6,804 nucleotides of DNA from CAZTAK01 sp964611585 (GTDB taxonomy: Bacteria > Pseudomonadota > Alphaproteobacteria > SHVP01), in contig CAZTAK010000102.1 of assembly GCA_964611585.1 (NCBI GenBank), positions 1 through 6,804 of the forward strand, written 5' to 3'. This document shows positions 1-6,001 of this stretch, in pieces; the stretch's first letter is position 1; every line of letters begins with the position of its first letter. The position numbers were made by a program, and so were the translations under genes. The notes below the pieces were generated by a model that searched no databases, was not told where the DNA came from, and saw nothing but the letters and a program-made list of their open reading frames with translations.

Positions 1-454
1 CTACCAGTGTCCCGACCAGCGTCGCCCCAACTACCGCGACAAGGCAAAAAGAGTAAAGGAACGGTTTGATTTCCCAAACACGTAAAGGATTTCCGAGGCG
101 AATTCGAATGATACCTGCCGCAAGAATGGCCTCCACGTTTATTGGCAAAAGAAATGACAACACGTAGGGGACGGAACGCTCATAAATGAGAAACTCCGTC
201 GTGCCCTGAACCAGAAGCAGAATCCCCAGAATCACAGGCCAGAATCGGATTTGCGTTAACAAGAGGATCGCAATAACGAGCCCACTAGTTGGCCACAAAG
301 TTGATACATTTTGGAAGGAATAGTAGAACGCGTTTCCTAGCAACTGGGTCGCCACCAATGCGGCGGCAATGGCCGCAAACGCAAAAAAAGAAAAACCCAA
401 AAATTGGTATGAGGAACGTGCGGCGAGCCGACGCGTTGCACCATTATTTGGCAT
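1..454 (-). CDS. MASE1-domain membrane sensor, N-terminal part (gene runs off left edge)
   Basis: Reading the minus strand from an ATG at 454-452 gives 151 open codons to the window edge, with no stop. The product has a short basic N-terminus (RR at residues 8-9) and then several hydrophobic stretches: roughly residues 17-40, 57-84, 97-116 and 131-151. The segment VSTLWPTSGL (50-59), followed by a hydrophobic run and FWP (71-73), matches the conserved beginning of the MASE1 domain, an integral membrane sensory module. In known proteins MASE1 sits at the N-terminus and is followed by a cytoplasmic output such as a histidine kinase or a GGDEF/EAL cyclase-phosphodiesterase. That part lies outside the window, so the output is unknown. 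The ATG was chosen because it leaves the usual short leader before the first membrane segment; only a weak AGG lies 3 bases upstream. Base composition is less GC-rich than in the right-hand genes. The MASE1 call is by motif recognition, and the gene could itself be truncated. Confidence 0.72.
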   Translation of the reverse strand, partial: MPNNGATRRLAARSSYQFLGFSFFAFAAIAAALVATQLLGNAFYYSFQNVSTLWPTSGLVIAILLLTQIRFWPVILGILLLVQGTTEFLIYERSVPYVLSFLLPINVEAILAAGIIRIRLGNPLRVWEIKPFLYSFCLVAVVGATLVGTLV

Positions 455-458
455 GAAC

Positions 459-686
459 CTACCGATCACGAAACGGTTTCCGCGCGCTGAGCGTCTCCAC
501 GTTCTGCTGCCAAACGGGATCGTCGGTGTAAATCTCTCCAATGTGTTTCCCGACCACGGCTTCTCCAGCCCGGTAGCGACCGCCTTCGACACCCGTGATG
601 ACAAGATTGGCATCCGTCTCCCAAACGCGGTCAGAGACGGCCTCGATCATGTCACGCCCAAGCGCTTCACTGCACAAAATGACCAA
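459..686 (-). pseudogene. PAS-domain fragment (sensor gene remnant)
   Basis: A 75-codon minus-strand frame (TTG at 686, stop TAG at 461-459) encodes a recognisable piece of the PAS domain common in alphaproteobacterial sensor proteins. It has a start resembling RDMIEAVSDRVWETDANL (residues 11-28) and an end resembling DDPVWQQNVETLSARKPFRD (55-74). In intact proteins the FRD is followed by more PAS strands and an output domain; here one arginine and a stop follow. The middle, between ITGVEGG and the DDPVW segment, looks short. The frame is open back to a TGA at 734-732, but the extra residues do not look like PAS. The MASE1 reading frame begins 4 bases after the stop in another frame. MASE1 normally precedes PAS within one protein, so the order is reversed and a simple frameshift does not explain it. 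I read it as a leftover of a separate or rearranged sensor gene. A real small PAS-only protein is possible but less likely. Confidence 0.55.
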
Positions 687-700
687 AAGGGGCTGCTCGC

Positions 701-764
701 GAGCCCGGCGCTGCGGTTGACGCAGCCCCGCTCAATTAGTTTGGCGGGGCTTGGCAAAAAAGCC
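701..764. repeat. Cluster of small overlapping inverted repeats
   Basis: Three short potential hairpins are packed together. GCTGCG at 710-715 pairs with CGCAGC at 721-726 around a 5-base loop. AGCCCCGC at 724-731 pairs with GCGGGGCT at 744-751 around a 12-base loop. GGC at 753-755 pairs with GCC at 762-764 around an A6 run. The first two share bases 724-726, so they are alternative folds. No T-run follows a stem on the plus strand. On the minus strand a T6 run lies inside the third hairpin, not after a stem. This is therefore not a clear terminator, and I read it as structured intergenic or mobile-element residue just upstream of the PAS fragment. Confidence 0.4.
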
Positions 765-871
765 CTGAAGGGGTGCACCCTAGCGGAAATCTCCGACAAC
801 TACGAATGGTCTGCCGCGACGTTCCACCTGGGTCACAGGGGCGGTAGCGCCACGGACAGATACCCTCCGGT

Positions 872-948
872 GATGTCCGCTTTGGGTCAGGAGCGGACGT
901 CCAGCCCGTTCATGCTGGATGTCCGCTATCGGCCAACATGCGGACGTC
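872..948. repeat. Two tandem imperfect palindromes (dispersed-repeat type) with a small hairpin between
   Basis: The segment starting GATGTCCGCT at 872 pairs with AGCGGACGTC at 892-901: ten pairs including one T-G wobble, with a 10-base loop. A second copy begins 46 bases later: GATGTCCGC at 918-926 pairs with GCGGACGTC at 940-948, nine pairs including the same wobble. The loops differ while both arms are the same, which suggests that the pairing is conserved rather than just the sequence. Between the two, TCCAGC at 900-905 pairs with GCTGGA at 914-919, so three stems can compete or stack. From memory, unverified, units like this occur many times in Rhizobiales and related genomes, where they are often mistranslated as small proteins beginning MSALGQ or MSAIGQ; such readings also occur here. 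I regard them as non-coding dispersed repeats. Confidence 0.6.
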
Positions 949-950
949 GG

Positions 951-1318
951 CGGCCCCGATGACCAACAAGTTGGCAAATACCGCCGCGATTGGCCGCTAG
1001 CAATTGCTGCGCGAACGGGGAGGGGATCGAAAAGGGGTCCCGTCTCGAAAAGTGAAATTGCCCAGAAGCAAATGACCCAAAGGCGGTGTTGGGGTATGGG
1101 CCATCTCCGAAAAATGACCATTACCTCAGGGGTCCGAAGCCCCCAGCTCAGAAAGAAGCGAGGTTAATGCGCAGTTGTTACTGTGACAGCCGGATGTGGG
1201 TAGGAATGTACGGTAGGAACATCGTGGAGAAGGTTATCGCAATAGAATTAGTAAGTTACGAGGAATCCTGGCGCAGGGGGTGTCGGCGAGGTTGGCGGTG
1301 AATCGAAGAAAGGCTTGA
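951..1318. other. Gene-free stretch, nothing recognisable
   Basis: Short open frames exist on both strands but none has a recognisable protein motif, a good start context or the G/C third-position bias of the neighbouring real genes. The only internal pattern seen is a weak 14-base near-repeat (GTAGGAA at about 1201-1207 and again at 1214-1220). The stretch lies between the palindromes and the inverted repeat beside the tRNA, and it may be decayed mobile or intergenic sequence. Confidence 0.45.
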
Positions 1319-1376
1319 AATCACTGCTTTGGGGTGCCCCATGGGTGCCCGCATTCCAAAGCCGGCAGAAGTGATT
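1319..1376. repeat. Long interrupted inverted repeat beside the tRNA 3' end
   Basis: AATCACTGCTTTGG at 1319-1332 pairs with two right-hand blocks: CCAAAGC at 1356-1362 and AGTGATT at 1370-1376. This makes a 14-bp stem with a 7-base one-sided bulge (1363-1369). The loop contains GGGTGCCC twice, at 1332-1339 or 1333-1340 by alignment and at 1343-1350. It lies 20 bases beyond the encoded CCA of the tRNA, on the 3' side. It could act in transcription termination after the tRNA, or be a recombination-site or repeat relic. No T-run directly follows the stem on the minus strand, so a terminator role is not clear. Confidence 0.4.
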
Positions 1377-1396
1377 CTACTAACCTATTGAAAAAA

Positions 1397-1473
1397 TGGC
1401 GCACCCGGCGAGATTCGAACTCACGACCTCTGGCTTCGGAGGCCAGCGCTCTATCCAACTGAGCTACGGGTGC
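1397..1473 (-). tRNA. tRNA-Arg, anticodon CCG
   Basis: The minus strand gives a complete 77-nt cloverleaf. The acceptor arm is GCACCCG paired with CGGGTGC, followed by discriminator G and an encoded CCA (1399-1397). The D-arm carries the AGCTCAGTTGGATAGAGC consensus. The anticodon arm is CTGGC/GCCAG around the loop CTCCGAA, so the anticodon is CCG (1439-1437) and reads the arginine codon CGG. The T-arm carries GTTCGAATC. A T6 run follows immediately after the CCA (1396-1391) and may help end transcription. The 3' end faces the gene-poor, repeat-containing region on the left, which is the usual side for integrative elements. Translating the tRNA gives the well-known spurious VAQLDRALASEARGREFESR peptide, which is not a real protein. 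Confidence 0.97.
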
Positions 1474-1488
1474 TGCGAGGTCGCGCGG

Positions 1489-1517
1489 ACGATAACCTGA
1501 CGGAGCCGAGCCTTCAA
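1489..1517 (-). promoter_or_regulatory. Candidate sigma-70-like promoter of the tRNA
   Basis: On the minus strand TTGAAG (1517-1512) is followed after 17 bases by TATCGT (1494-1489). These match TTGACA at four positions and TATAAT at four. The -10 element ends 15 bases before the mature tRNA 5' end, so initiation would leave a leader of about 8 bases. The position is right for a tRNA promoter; the assignment is by consensus match only. Confidence 0.4.
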
Positions 1518-1553
1518 CCGGTGCTCTGGCCCACAGGGCTTTACGCCAGCCGG

Positions 1554-1653
1554 NNNNNNNNNNNNNNNNNNNNNNNNNNNNNNNNNNNNNNNNNNNNNNN
1601 NNNNNNNNNNNNNNNNNNNNNNNNNNNNNNNNNNNNNNNNNNNNNNNNNNNNN
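1554..1653. other. Assembly gap (100 Ns)
   Basis: There are exactly 100 undetermined bases, a conventional placeholder for a gap of unknown size. The right edge abuts an 18-bp tandem repeat, a likely cause of the assembly break. The true distance between the tRNA and the ABC gene, and whether a gene is missing here, cannot be known from this window. Confidence 0.95.
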
Positions 1654-1707
1654 CCAGCCCGGATCAGTCAGCCAGCCCGAATCAGGTGCCCAGTTCAAAT
1701 CAGGCGC
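1654..1707. repeat. 18-bp tandem repeat, three visible copies at the gap edge
   Basis: Three consecutive 18-base units are visible on the plus strand: CCAGCCCGGATCAGTCAG (1654-1671), CCAGCCCGAATCAGGTGC (1672-1689) and CCAGTTCAAATCAGGCGC (1690-1707). The copy farthest from the gap is the most diverged. The array begins directly at the Ns, so more copies probably lie in the gap. It overlaps the stop codon of the ABC ATPase gene: the TGA at 1702-1700 lies inside the third unit. In another frame of the minus strand the units would code six-residue repeats (DLNWAP, DSGWLT), but no start or gene supports that reading. Confidence 0.75.
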
Positions 1708-2797
1708 GGCGGTCGGGGCCGGCGTCGCCCGGGCTCGCCCCCGGCGAACCGGGCCCGGCGTCGGCCTCACGGGTCGCGGACTTCTTGCCGGTCAGGTCGA
1801 GGAACACATCCTCGAGGTCCGATTCCTCGGTGCTGAGATCGAGGATCGAGAGCCCCGCCGCCTGCACTGCCGAGAGAATCCCGGCAATTTCGTTGCGGGC
1901 GCGCGAATAGCCGATGGTCAGCGTGCGCGGGCCGTGCAGGGCGGCATCGAGGGCGCGCAAGGGCGCGGGCACTTCGCTCAGGTCCTCGGCCACCACGATC
2001 GAGACTTCCTTGCGGTCGATGCGCTGGATCAGGGCGCGGGTTTTGTCGCGGGCCACCACGGTCCCGTCGTCGATGATTGCGATGGTGTCGCACAACTGCT
2101 CTGCCTCTTCCAGGTAATGGGTGGTCAGCAGAATCGTCGTGCCGGCGGCGTTGAGTCCGCGGATGATCTTCCACAGGTGCTGGCGCAGTTCGACGTCGAC
2201 GCCCGCGGTCGGTTCGTCCAGCACCAGAACCGGCGGCGAATGAACCATCGCCTTGGCTACCATCAAGCGCCGCTTCATGCCGCCCGACAGCCGCCGCGAC
2301 CAGGCATCGCGCACTTCGGTCAGGTGGAGCGCCTCGAGAATCTCGTCGGTGCGGCGCTCGGCCTTGGGCACGCCGTAGAATCCCGCCTGCAGGTCGAGTG
2401 ATTCGCGCGGCGTGAAAAACGGATCTATCGCCAGTTCCTGCGGCACCACGCCGATTGCGCTGCGGGCGTTGCGCGCCGTCTTGTCGATGTCGTAGCCGAG
2501 GATCTTTACCGACCCGCCGGTCTTGATAACGATGCCCGCAAGAATGTTGATCAGCGTCGATTTGCCGGCGCCATTCGGCCCCAGCAGCCCGAACAGCGAT
2601 CCGGGCGGGATCGAAAGATCGATCCCGCGCAGGGCTTCCTTGCCGGGCTTGCCGCGGCCGAGGCGGTAAATCTTGCGCAGGCCGGACACCTCGATGGCGG
2701 GCGTCGCCGCGCCGGGCCGCAGCGCGACGACGGATCGCGCGTCCGCCTCACCGGGTCCGGCGGGGAGGGCAGTTGTGTGCGGGGTCGGGTTGGCCAT
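1700..2797 (-). CDS. ABC-2-type exporter, ATP-binding subunit
   Basis: This 365-residue cytoplasmic ATPase would energise an ABC exporter of the ABC-2 (drug, polysaccharide or lipid efflux) type; the substrate is unknown. The nucleotide-binding domain covers about residues 34-258. It has Walker A GPNGAGKST (73-81), Q-loop Q120 in VVPQE, signature LSGGMKRR (170-177), Walker B LVLDEP (191-196), a D-loop at 198-201 and the switch histidine H227 in TTHYLEEAE. All key residues are present. A C-terminal region with STEESDLEDVFLDLTG (322-337), typical of this subfamily, follows. A Gly/Pro/Ala-rich tail (about 342-365) ends inside the 18-bp tandem repeat at the assembly gap. The first 32 residues are low-complexity, so a later start is possible; the ATG at 2797 gives the longest frame. 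The permease expected next in the operon is not visible and may lie in the gap. The gene is divergent from the zinc-finger gene, with a 121-bp spacer. Confidence 0.93.
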   Translation of the reverse strand: MANPTPHTTALPAGPGEADARSVVALRPGAATPAIEVSGLRKIYRLGRGKPGKEALRGIDLSIPPGSLFGLLGPNGAGKSTLINILAGIVIKTGGSVKILGYDIDKTARNARSAIGVVPQELAIDPFFTPRESLDLQAGFYGVPKAERRTDEILEALHLTEVRDAWSRRLSGGMKRRLMVAKAMVHSPPVLVLDEPTAGVDVELRQHLWKIIRGLNAAGTTILLTTHYLEEAEQLCDTIAIIDDGTVVARDKTRALIQRIDRKEVSIVVAEDLSEVPAPLRALDAALHGPRTLTIGYSRARNEIAGILSAVQAAGLSILDLSTEESDLEDVFLDLTGKKSATREADAGPGSPGASPGDAGPDRRA

Positions 2798-2825
2798 GGC
2801 GGTGGCCCGGTCCCCGAATGGGGAG

Positions 2826-2853
2826 TTGAACCGGGCGCGCCAAGGGGTATCAT
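2826..2853 (+). promoter_or_regulatory. Candidate promoter for the zinc-finger gene
   Basis: TTGAAC (2826-2831), a 16-base spacer and TATCAT (2848-2853, five of six to TATAAT) lie about 65 bases before the ATG at 2919. This is the best promoter-like match seen in the divergent spacer. It could also drive polA by read-through, since no terminator is evident between the zinc-finger gene and polA. Confidence 0.4.
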
Positions 2854-2873
2854 CCGGCCTGCGCGGCGGTCAA
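2846..2873 (-). promoter_or_regulatory. Candidate promoter for the ABC ATPase gene
   Basis: On the minus strand TTGACC (2873-2868), a 16-base spacer and GATACC (2851-2846) lie about 50 bases before the ATG at 2797. The -35 is a good match and the -10 is poor (three of six). The -10 shares four bases with the -10 of the opposite candidate promoter. Consensus evidence only. Confidence 0.3.
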
Positions 2874-2918
2874 ATCCGCCCGCCTCCGCACGCGGCCCCG
2901 CCCCAACCGGTAGCACCC

Positions 2919-3086
2919 ATGAACCCACCCGAAATCATTGAAATCGACTCCGAGTCCGTTGGCTGCGACGGGGGCGGCGGCGCGCTCGGCCACCCGAAGG
3001 TCTACCTCAATCTCGAAGGCAAGGGCCAAATCGACTGCCCCTACTGCGGGCGGCAGTTCGTGTTGAAGCGGACCGAACCGGCCTGA
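2919..3086 (+). CDS. Small CHCC-type zinc-finger protein
   Basis: The 55-residue product begins MNPPEIIEID and contains C16, then GHPKVYLNLEG (24-34), then IDCPYCGRQFVL (38-49). The candidate metal ligands are therefore C16, H25, C40 and C43. This is the zf-CHCC arrangement found in the mitochondrial complex I 13-kDa subunit (NDUFS6) and in small free-standing alphaproteobacterial proteins. By homology it may bind zinc and be linked to complex I assembly, but the function of free-standing bacterial members is not something the sequence can show. The length is typical for such proteins. The ATG at 2919 is the first Met upstream of the conserved block that gives a normal-length N-terminus; the frame is open further upstream but that part overlaps the divergent spacer and the ABC gene. 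No good Shine-Dalgarno is seen. It lies 85 bases before polA on the same strand. Confidence 0.88.
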   Translation: MNPPEIIEIDSESVGCDGGGGALGHPKVYLNLEGKGQIDCPYCGRQFVLKRTEPA

Positions 3087-3171
3087 TCCGGCGCCGCGGC
3101 GTGCCCGCGCCTGCGCGCGTCGCACGGCGACGTGTTTCGGTGCCTTCGGCCTTCATGGCATAGTGCGGGCC

Positions 3172-5955
3172 ATGGTGGCGAACAAAAGCGCGGCGAAACC
3201 GGCGGCAAAAGGCGCGGTACCGGATCGGCTTCTTCTGGTCGACGGGTCGGGATACATCTTCCGCGCCTATCACGCGCTGCCGCCGCTCACGCGCAAGAAA
3301 GACGGCCTGCCGACCGGCGCGGTCGCGGGCTTTTGCAACATGCTGCACAAGCTGTTGCAGGACACCTTCACCGACGGCGACGGGACGCACATCGCCGTCA
3401 TCTTCGATGCCGGGCGCGTCACCTTCCGCAACGACATTTATCCCGACTACAAGGCCAATCGAGACGCGCCGCCGGAAGATCTGGTGCCGCAATTCGAAAT
3501 CATCCGTGACGCGACCCGCGCCTTCAACGTCGCCACCATCGCCAGGAAAGGATTCGAGGCCGACGACCTGATCGCCACCTATGCCCGCGTCGCCCGAGCC
3601 GCCGGCGCCGAGGTGATCATCGTTTCCTCCGACAAGGACCTGATGCAACTGGTCGGCGACGGCGTCAGAATGTTCGATCCGATGAAGAACCGTTCCATCG
3701 GCCCGGACGAGGTGCGGGAAAAATTCGGCGTCGCGCCCGAAAAGGTTATCGACGTGCAGGCGCTGGCCGGCGATTCCAGCGACAACGTGCCGGGCGTACC
3801 GGGCATCGGCGTCAAGACGGCGGCCCAACTGATCGGCGAATACGGCGATCTCGACACGCTGTTGTCGCGCGCCGGCGAAATCAAACAGCCCAAACGCCGC
3901 GAATCCTTGATCGAGAATGCCGATCTTGCGCGCATCAGCCGCGATCTGGTGACCCTTCGCGACGATGTCGAAGTCACCGAGACCTTCGACGATTTCGACT
4001 ACCGCCGGCCCGATCCCGGCACGCTGCTCGCCTTTCTCGACGACATGGAATTCACCCGTCTGGCCGCGCGCGTCCGCGCCGAATTCGAAGTCGCGGGGCA
4101 ACCGTCGCTACCGGCGCCGGGCGCCGCGGCCGAGGCGCAATACCTCACCATCACCGAGGAAGCCGATCTCGCCCAATGGGTGGCAGCCGCGCACAAGGCG
4201 GGCGCGGTGGCGATCAAGGCGCTGACCGCGGTGCCCGATCCGCTGCGGGACGCTCTCGTCGGGGTTGCGCTCGCCCTCGGTGCGGGGCGCGCGGCGTTCG
4301 TGCCGGTGGCCGGCGCGGTCCAGGGCGACCTGATCGAGGCCAACCAGAGGGATGCGCTCACCCTTGCCACCGTAACGGCGGCGCTGAAACCGCTGCTCGA
4401 AGATCCGGGCGTTCTCAAGATCGGCCACGACATCAAGACCGACATACTGGCGTTGGCGCGGCACGGCATTTCGGTGGCGCCGATCGAGGACGCGATGCTG
4501 CTGTCCTATGGCCGCGAGGCGGGGCTGCACCGACACGGCCTCGAAGACCTCGCGAAACTGGTTCTCGATTCCGACATCGCGCCGGTCAAGTCGCTCACCG
4601 GGTCGGGCAAATCGAAGATATCGCTCGACCAGGCGCCGCGCGAGGCGGTGTCGGCTTACGCCTGCGAGGCCGCCGATACGGCGTTGCGGCTGGCGGGCGA
4701 ACTCAAACCGGCGCTGCTCGCCGATCATTTGATGACCGTCTACGAAACCCTCGACCGGCCGCTGGTGCCGGTGCTGGCGGACATGGAACGTGCCGGCATC
4801 CGCGTCGATCCCGCGCGGTTGAACGCAATGTCGAAGGATTTCGCCAAGCGTATCGCCGCCCTTGAAGGGGACATACTCGCGTTGGCGGGACGCGAGTTCA
4901 ACGTCGGCTCGCCCAAACAGCTCGGCGAAATCTTGTTCGACGAGATGGGTCTGCCCGGCGGCAAGAAGGGCAAGACCGGCGCCTACTCGACAACCGCCGA
5001 CGTGCTCGAAAAATTCGCCGGCGAAGGCATCGAATTGGCACAAAAGGTGCTCGACTTCCGCCAGCTCACCAAGCTCAAGAATACCTACACCGACACCCTG
5101 CCCGAGGAAATCAATCCCGAGACCGGGCGCGTGCACACCAACTACGCGATGGCGGTGGCGCCGACGGGGCGGCTGTCGTCGAACGATCCGAATTTACAGA
5201 ACATTCCGATTCGCAGCGAAGAGGGGCGCAAGATTCGCACCGCCTTCGTCCCCGCAAAGGGCTGCGCGTTCCTGAGCGCGGATTATTCCCAGATCGAACT
5301 GAGGCTTCTCGCCCACATGGCCGACATCCTGGCGCTGCGCGAGGCGTTTAGCCGCGGCGAGGACATCCACGCCCGCACCGCCGCCGAGGTGTTCGGGATT
5401 CCGGCAACGGACATGAACCCGATGGTGCGCCGCCGCGCCAAGGCGATCAACTTCGGCATCATCTACGGCATCAGCCCGTTCGGGCTCTCGCGCCAACTCG
5501 GCATCGAACAGAGAGAGGCCAAGCTCTACATCGACGCCTATTTCGAACGCTATCCCGGCATCCGCGACTATATGGAAAGCGCGAAGGAAGCGTGCCGGAC
5601 CGACGGCTACGTCACGACCCTGTTCGGGCGGCGGGTGCACCTGCCTGGCATCCGCGACAAGAACCCGGCCAGGCGCGCGTTCTCGGAGCGCGCCGCCATC
5701 AACGCGCCCTTGCAAGGGTCGGCCGCCGACATCATCAAGCGTGCCATGATCCGTATTCCGGGCGCGCTCTTAGACGCTGGGTTGGGCGCGAAGATGTTGT
5801 TGCAGGTTCACGACGAGCTGGTGTTCGAGGTTCCGGACAAAGAGATCGAAGAAACCGGCGCGGTGGTCAAACGCGTGATGGAGGGGGCGGCGCACTTGCG
5901 TGTGCCGCTGACGGTCGAAACCGGCTCGGGCGCCAACTGGGACGAGGCGCACTAG
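3172..5955 (+). CDS. polA: DNA polymerase I with degenerate proofreading domain
   Basis: This full-length PolA of 927 residues (from ATG 3172) would act in Okazaki-fragment maturation and repair synthesis. The 5' nuclease domain (about 15-305) has D24 in DGSGYIFRAYHAL, FDAGRVTFR, FEADDLIA, SSDKDLMQLV and GDSSDNVPGVPGIG, all acidic motifs kept. The polymerase domain (about 545-927) has motif A with D704 (SADYSQIELR), the O-helix from R753 to G766 with K757, F761 and Y765, and motif C VHDE with D881/E882. F761 matches E. coli F762, the residue linked to discrimination against dideoxynucleotides. In the 3'-5' exonuclease domain (about 320-515) the DTE motif is replaced by KAL (K349, L351), and the third motif reads YACEAAD with A500 where E. 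coli has D501; only D424 of the four carboxylates remains. The fold otherwise looks intact. The frame also opens with GTG at 3163, three codons earlier; the ATG is preferred, though neither has a clear Shine-Dalgarno. The next gene is convergent, 46 bases away. Confidence 0.97.
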   Translation: MVANKSAAKPAAKGAVPDRLLLVDGSGYIFRAYHALPPLTRKKDGLPTGAVAGFCNMLHKLLQDTFTDGDGTHIAVIFDAGRVTFRNDIYPDYKANRDAPPEDLVPQFEIIRDATRAFNVATIARKGFEADDLIATYARVARAAGAEVIIVSSDKDLMQLVGDGVRMFDPMKNRSIGPDEVREKFGVAPEKVIDVQALAGDSSDNVPGVPGIGVKTAAQLIGEYGDLDTLLSRAGEIKQPKRRESLIENADLARISRDLVTLRDDVEVTETFDDFDYRRPDPGTLLAFLDDMEFTRLAARVRAEFEVAGQPSLPAPGAAAEAQYLTITEEADLAQWVAAAHKAGAVAIKALTAVPDPLRDALVGVALALGAGRAAFVPVAGAVQGDLIEANQRDALTLATVTAALKPLLEDPGVLKIGHDIKTDILALARHGISVAPIEDAMLLSYGREAGLHRHGLEDLAKLVLDSDIAPVKSLTGSGKSKISLDQAPREAVSAYACEAADTALRLAGELKPALLADHLMTVYETLDRPLVPVLADMERAGIRVDPARLNAMSKDFAKRIAALEGDILALAGREFNVGSPKQLGEILFDEMGLPGGKKGKTGAYSTTADVLEKFAGEGIELAQKVLDFRQLTKLKNTYTDTLPEEINPETGRVHTNYAMAVAPTGRLSSNDPNLQNIPIRSEEGRKIRTAFVPAKGCAFLSADYSQIELRLLAHMADILALREAFSRGEDIHARTAAEVFGIPATDMNPMVRRRAKAINFGIIYGISPFGLSRQLGIEQREAKLYIDAYFERYPGIRDYMESAKEACRTDGYVTTLFGRRVHLPGIRDKNPARRAFSERAAINAPLQGSAADIIKRAMIRIPGALLDAGLGAKMLLQVHDELVFEVPDKEIEETGAVVKRVMEGAAHLRVPLTVETGSGANWDEAH

Positions 5956-6001
5956 CGGGCGTGTCGTCGATACCCGCCCCTTCAACCGGACCGAACGCGC
6001 C

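Noticed and set aside
369..962. 197-codon plus-strand open frame
   Set aside because: It runs antisense to the MASE1 gene and PAS fragment and then into the palindromic repeat, where it reads the typical spurious MSALGQ peptide. No protein motif was recognised.
780..1167. Several short open frames on both strands in the repeat region
   Set aside because: They are products of palindromic repeats and GC-biased sequence. None has a recognisable domain or a convincing start.
1654..1707. Regular short repeats as a CRISPR array
   Set aside because: The units are 18 bases in direct tandem with no spacers between them, so this is a minisatellite and not CRISPR.
1321..1770. Minus-strand frame across the N gap containing the VAQLDRALASEARGREFESR peptide
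   Set aside because: This peptide is the translated tRNA-Arg; the frame also crosses 100 Ns and the tandem repeat, so it is not a gene.
3007..4101. 364-codon minus-strand open frame opposite polA, and similar long frames at 4108-5136 and 5194-5715
   Set aside because: They are antisense shadows caused by high GC and codon bias of polA. Composition is repetitive (R/G/H/V-rich) with no family motif, whereas the plus strand encodes a complete DNA polymerase I.
5955..5977. GCGGG/CCCGC inverted repeat between the polA stop and the convergent gene, as a terminator
   Set aside because: The stem is only 5 bp with a 13-base loop and no T-run on either strand, too weak to call a terminator.
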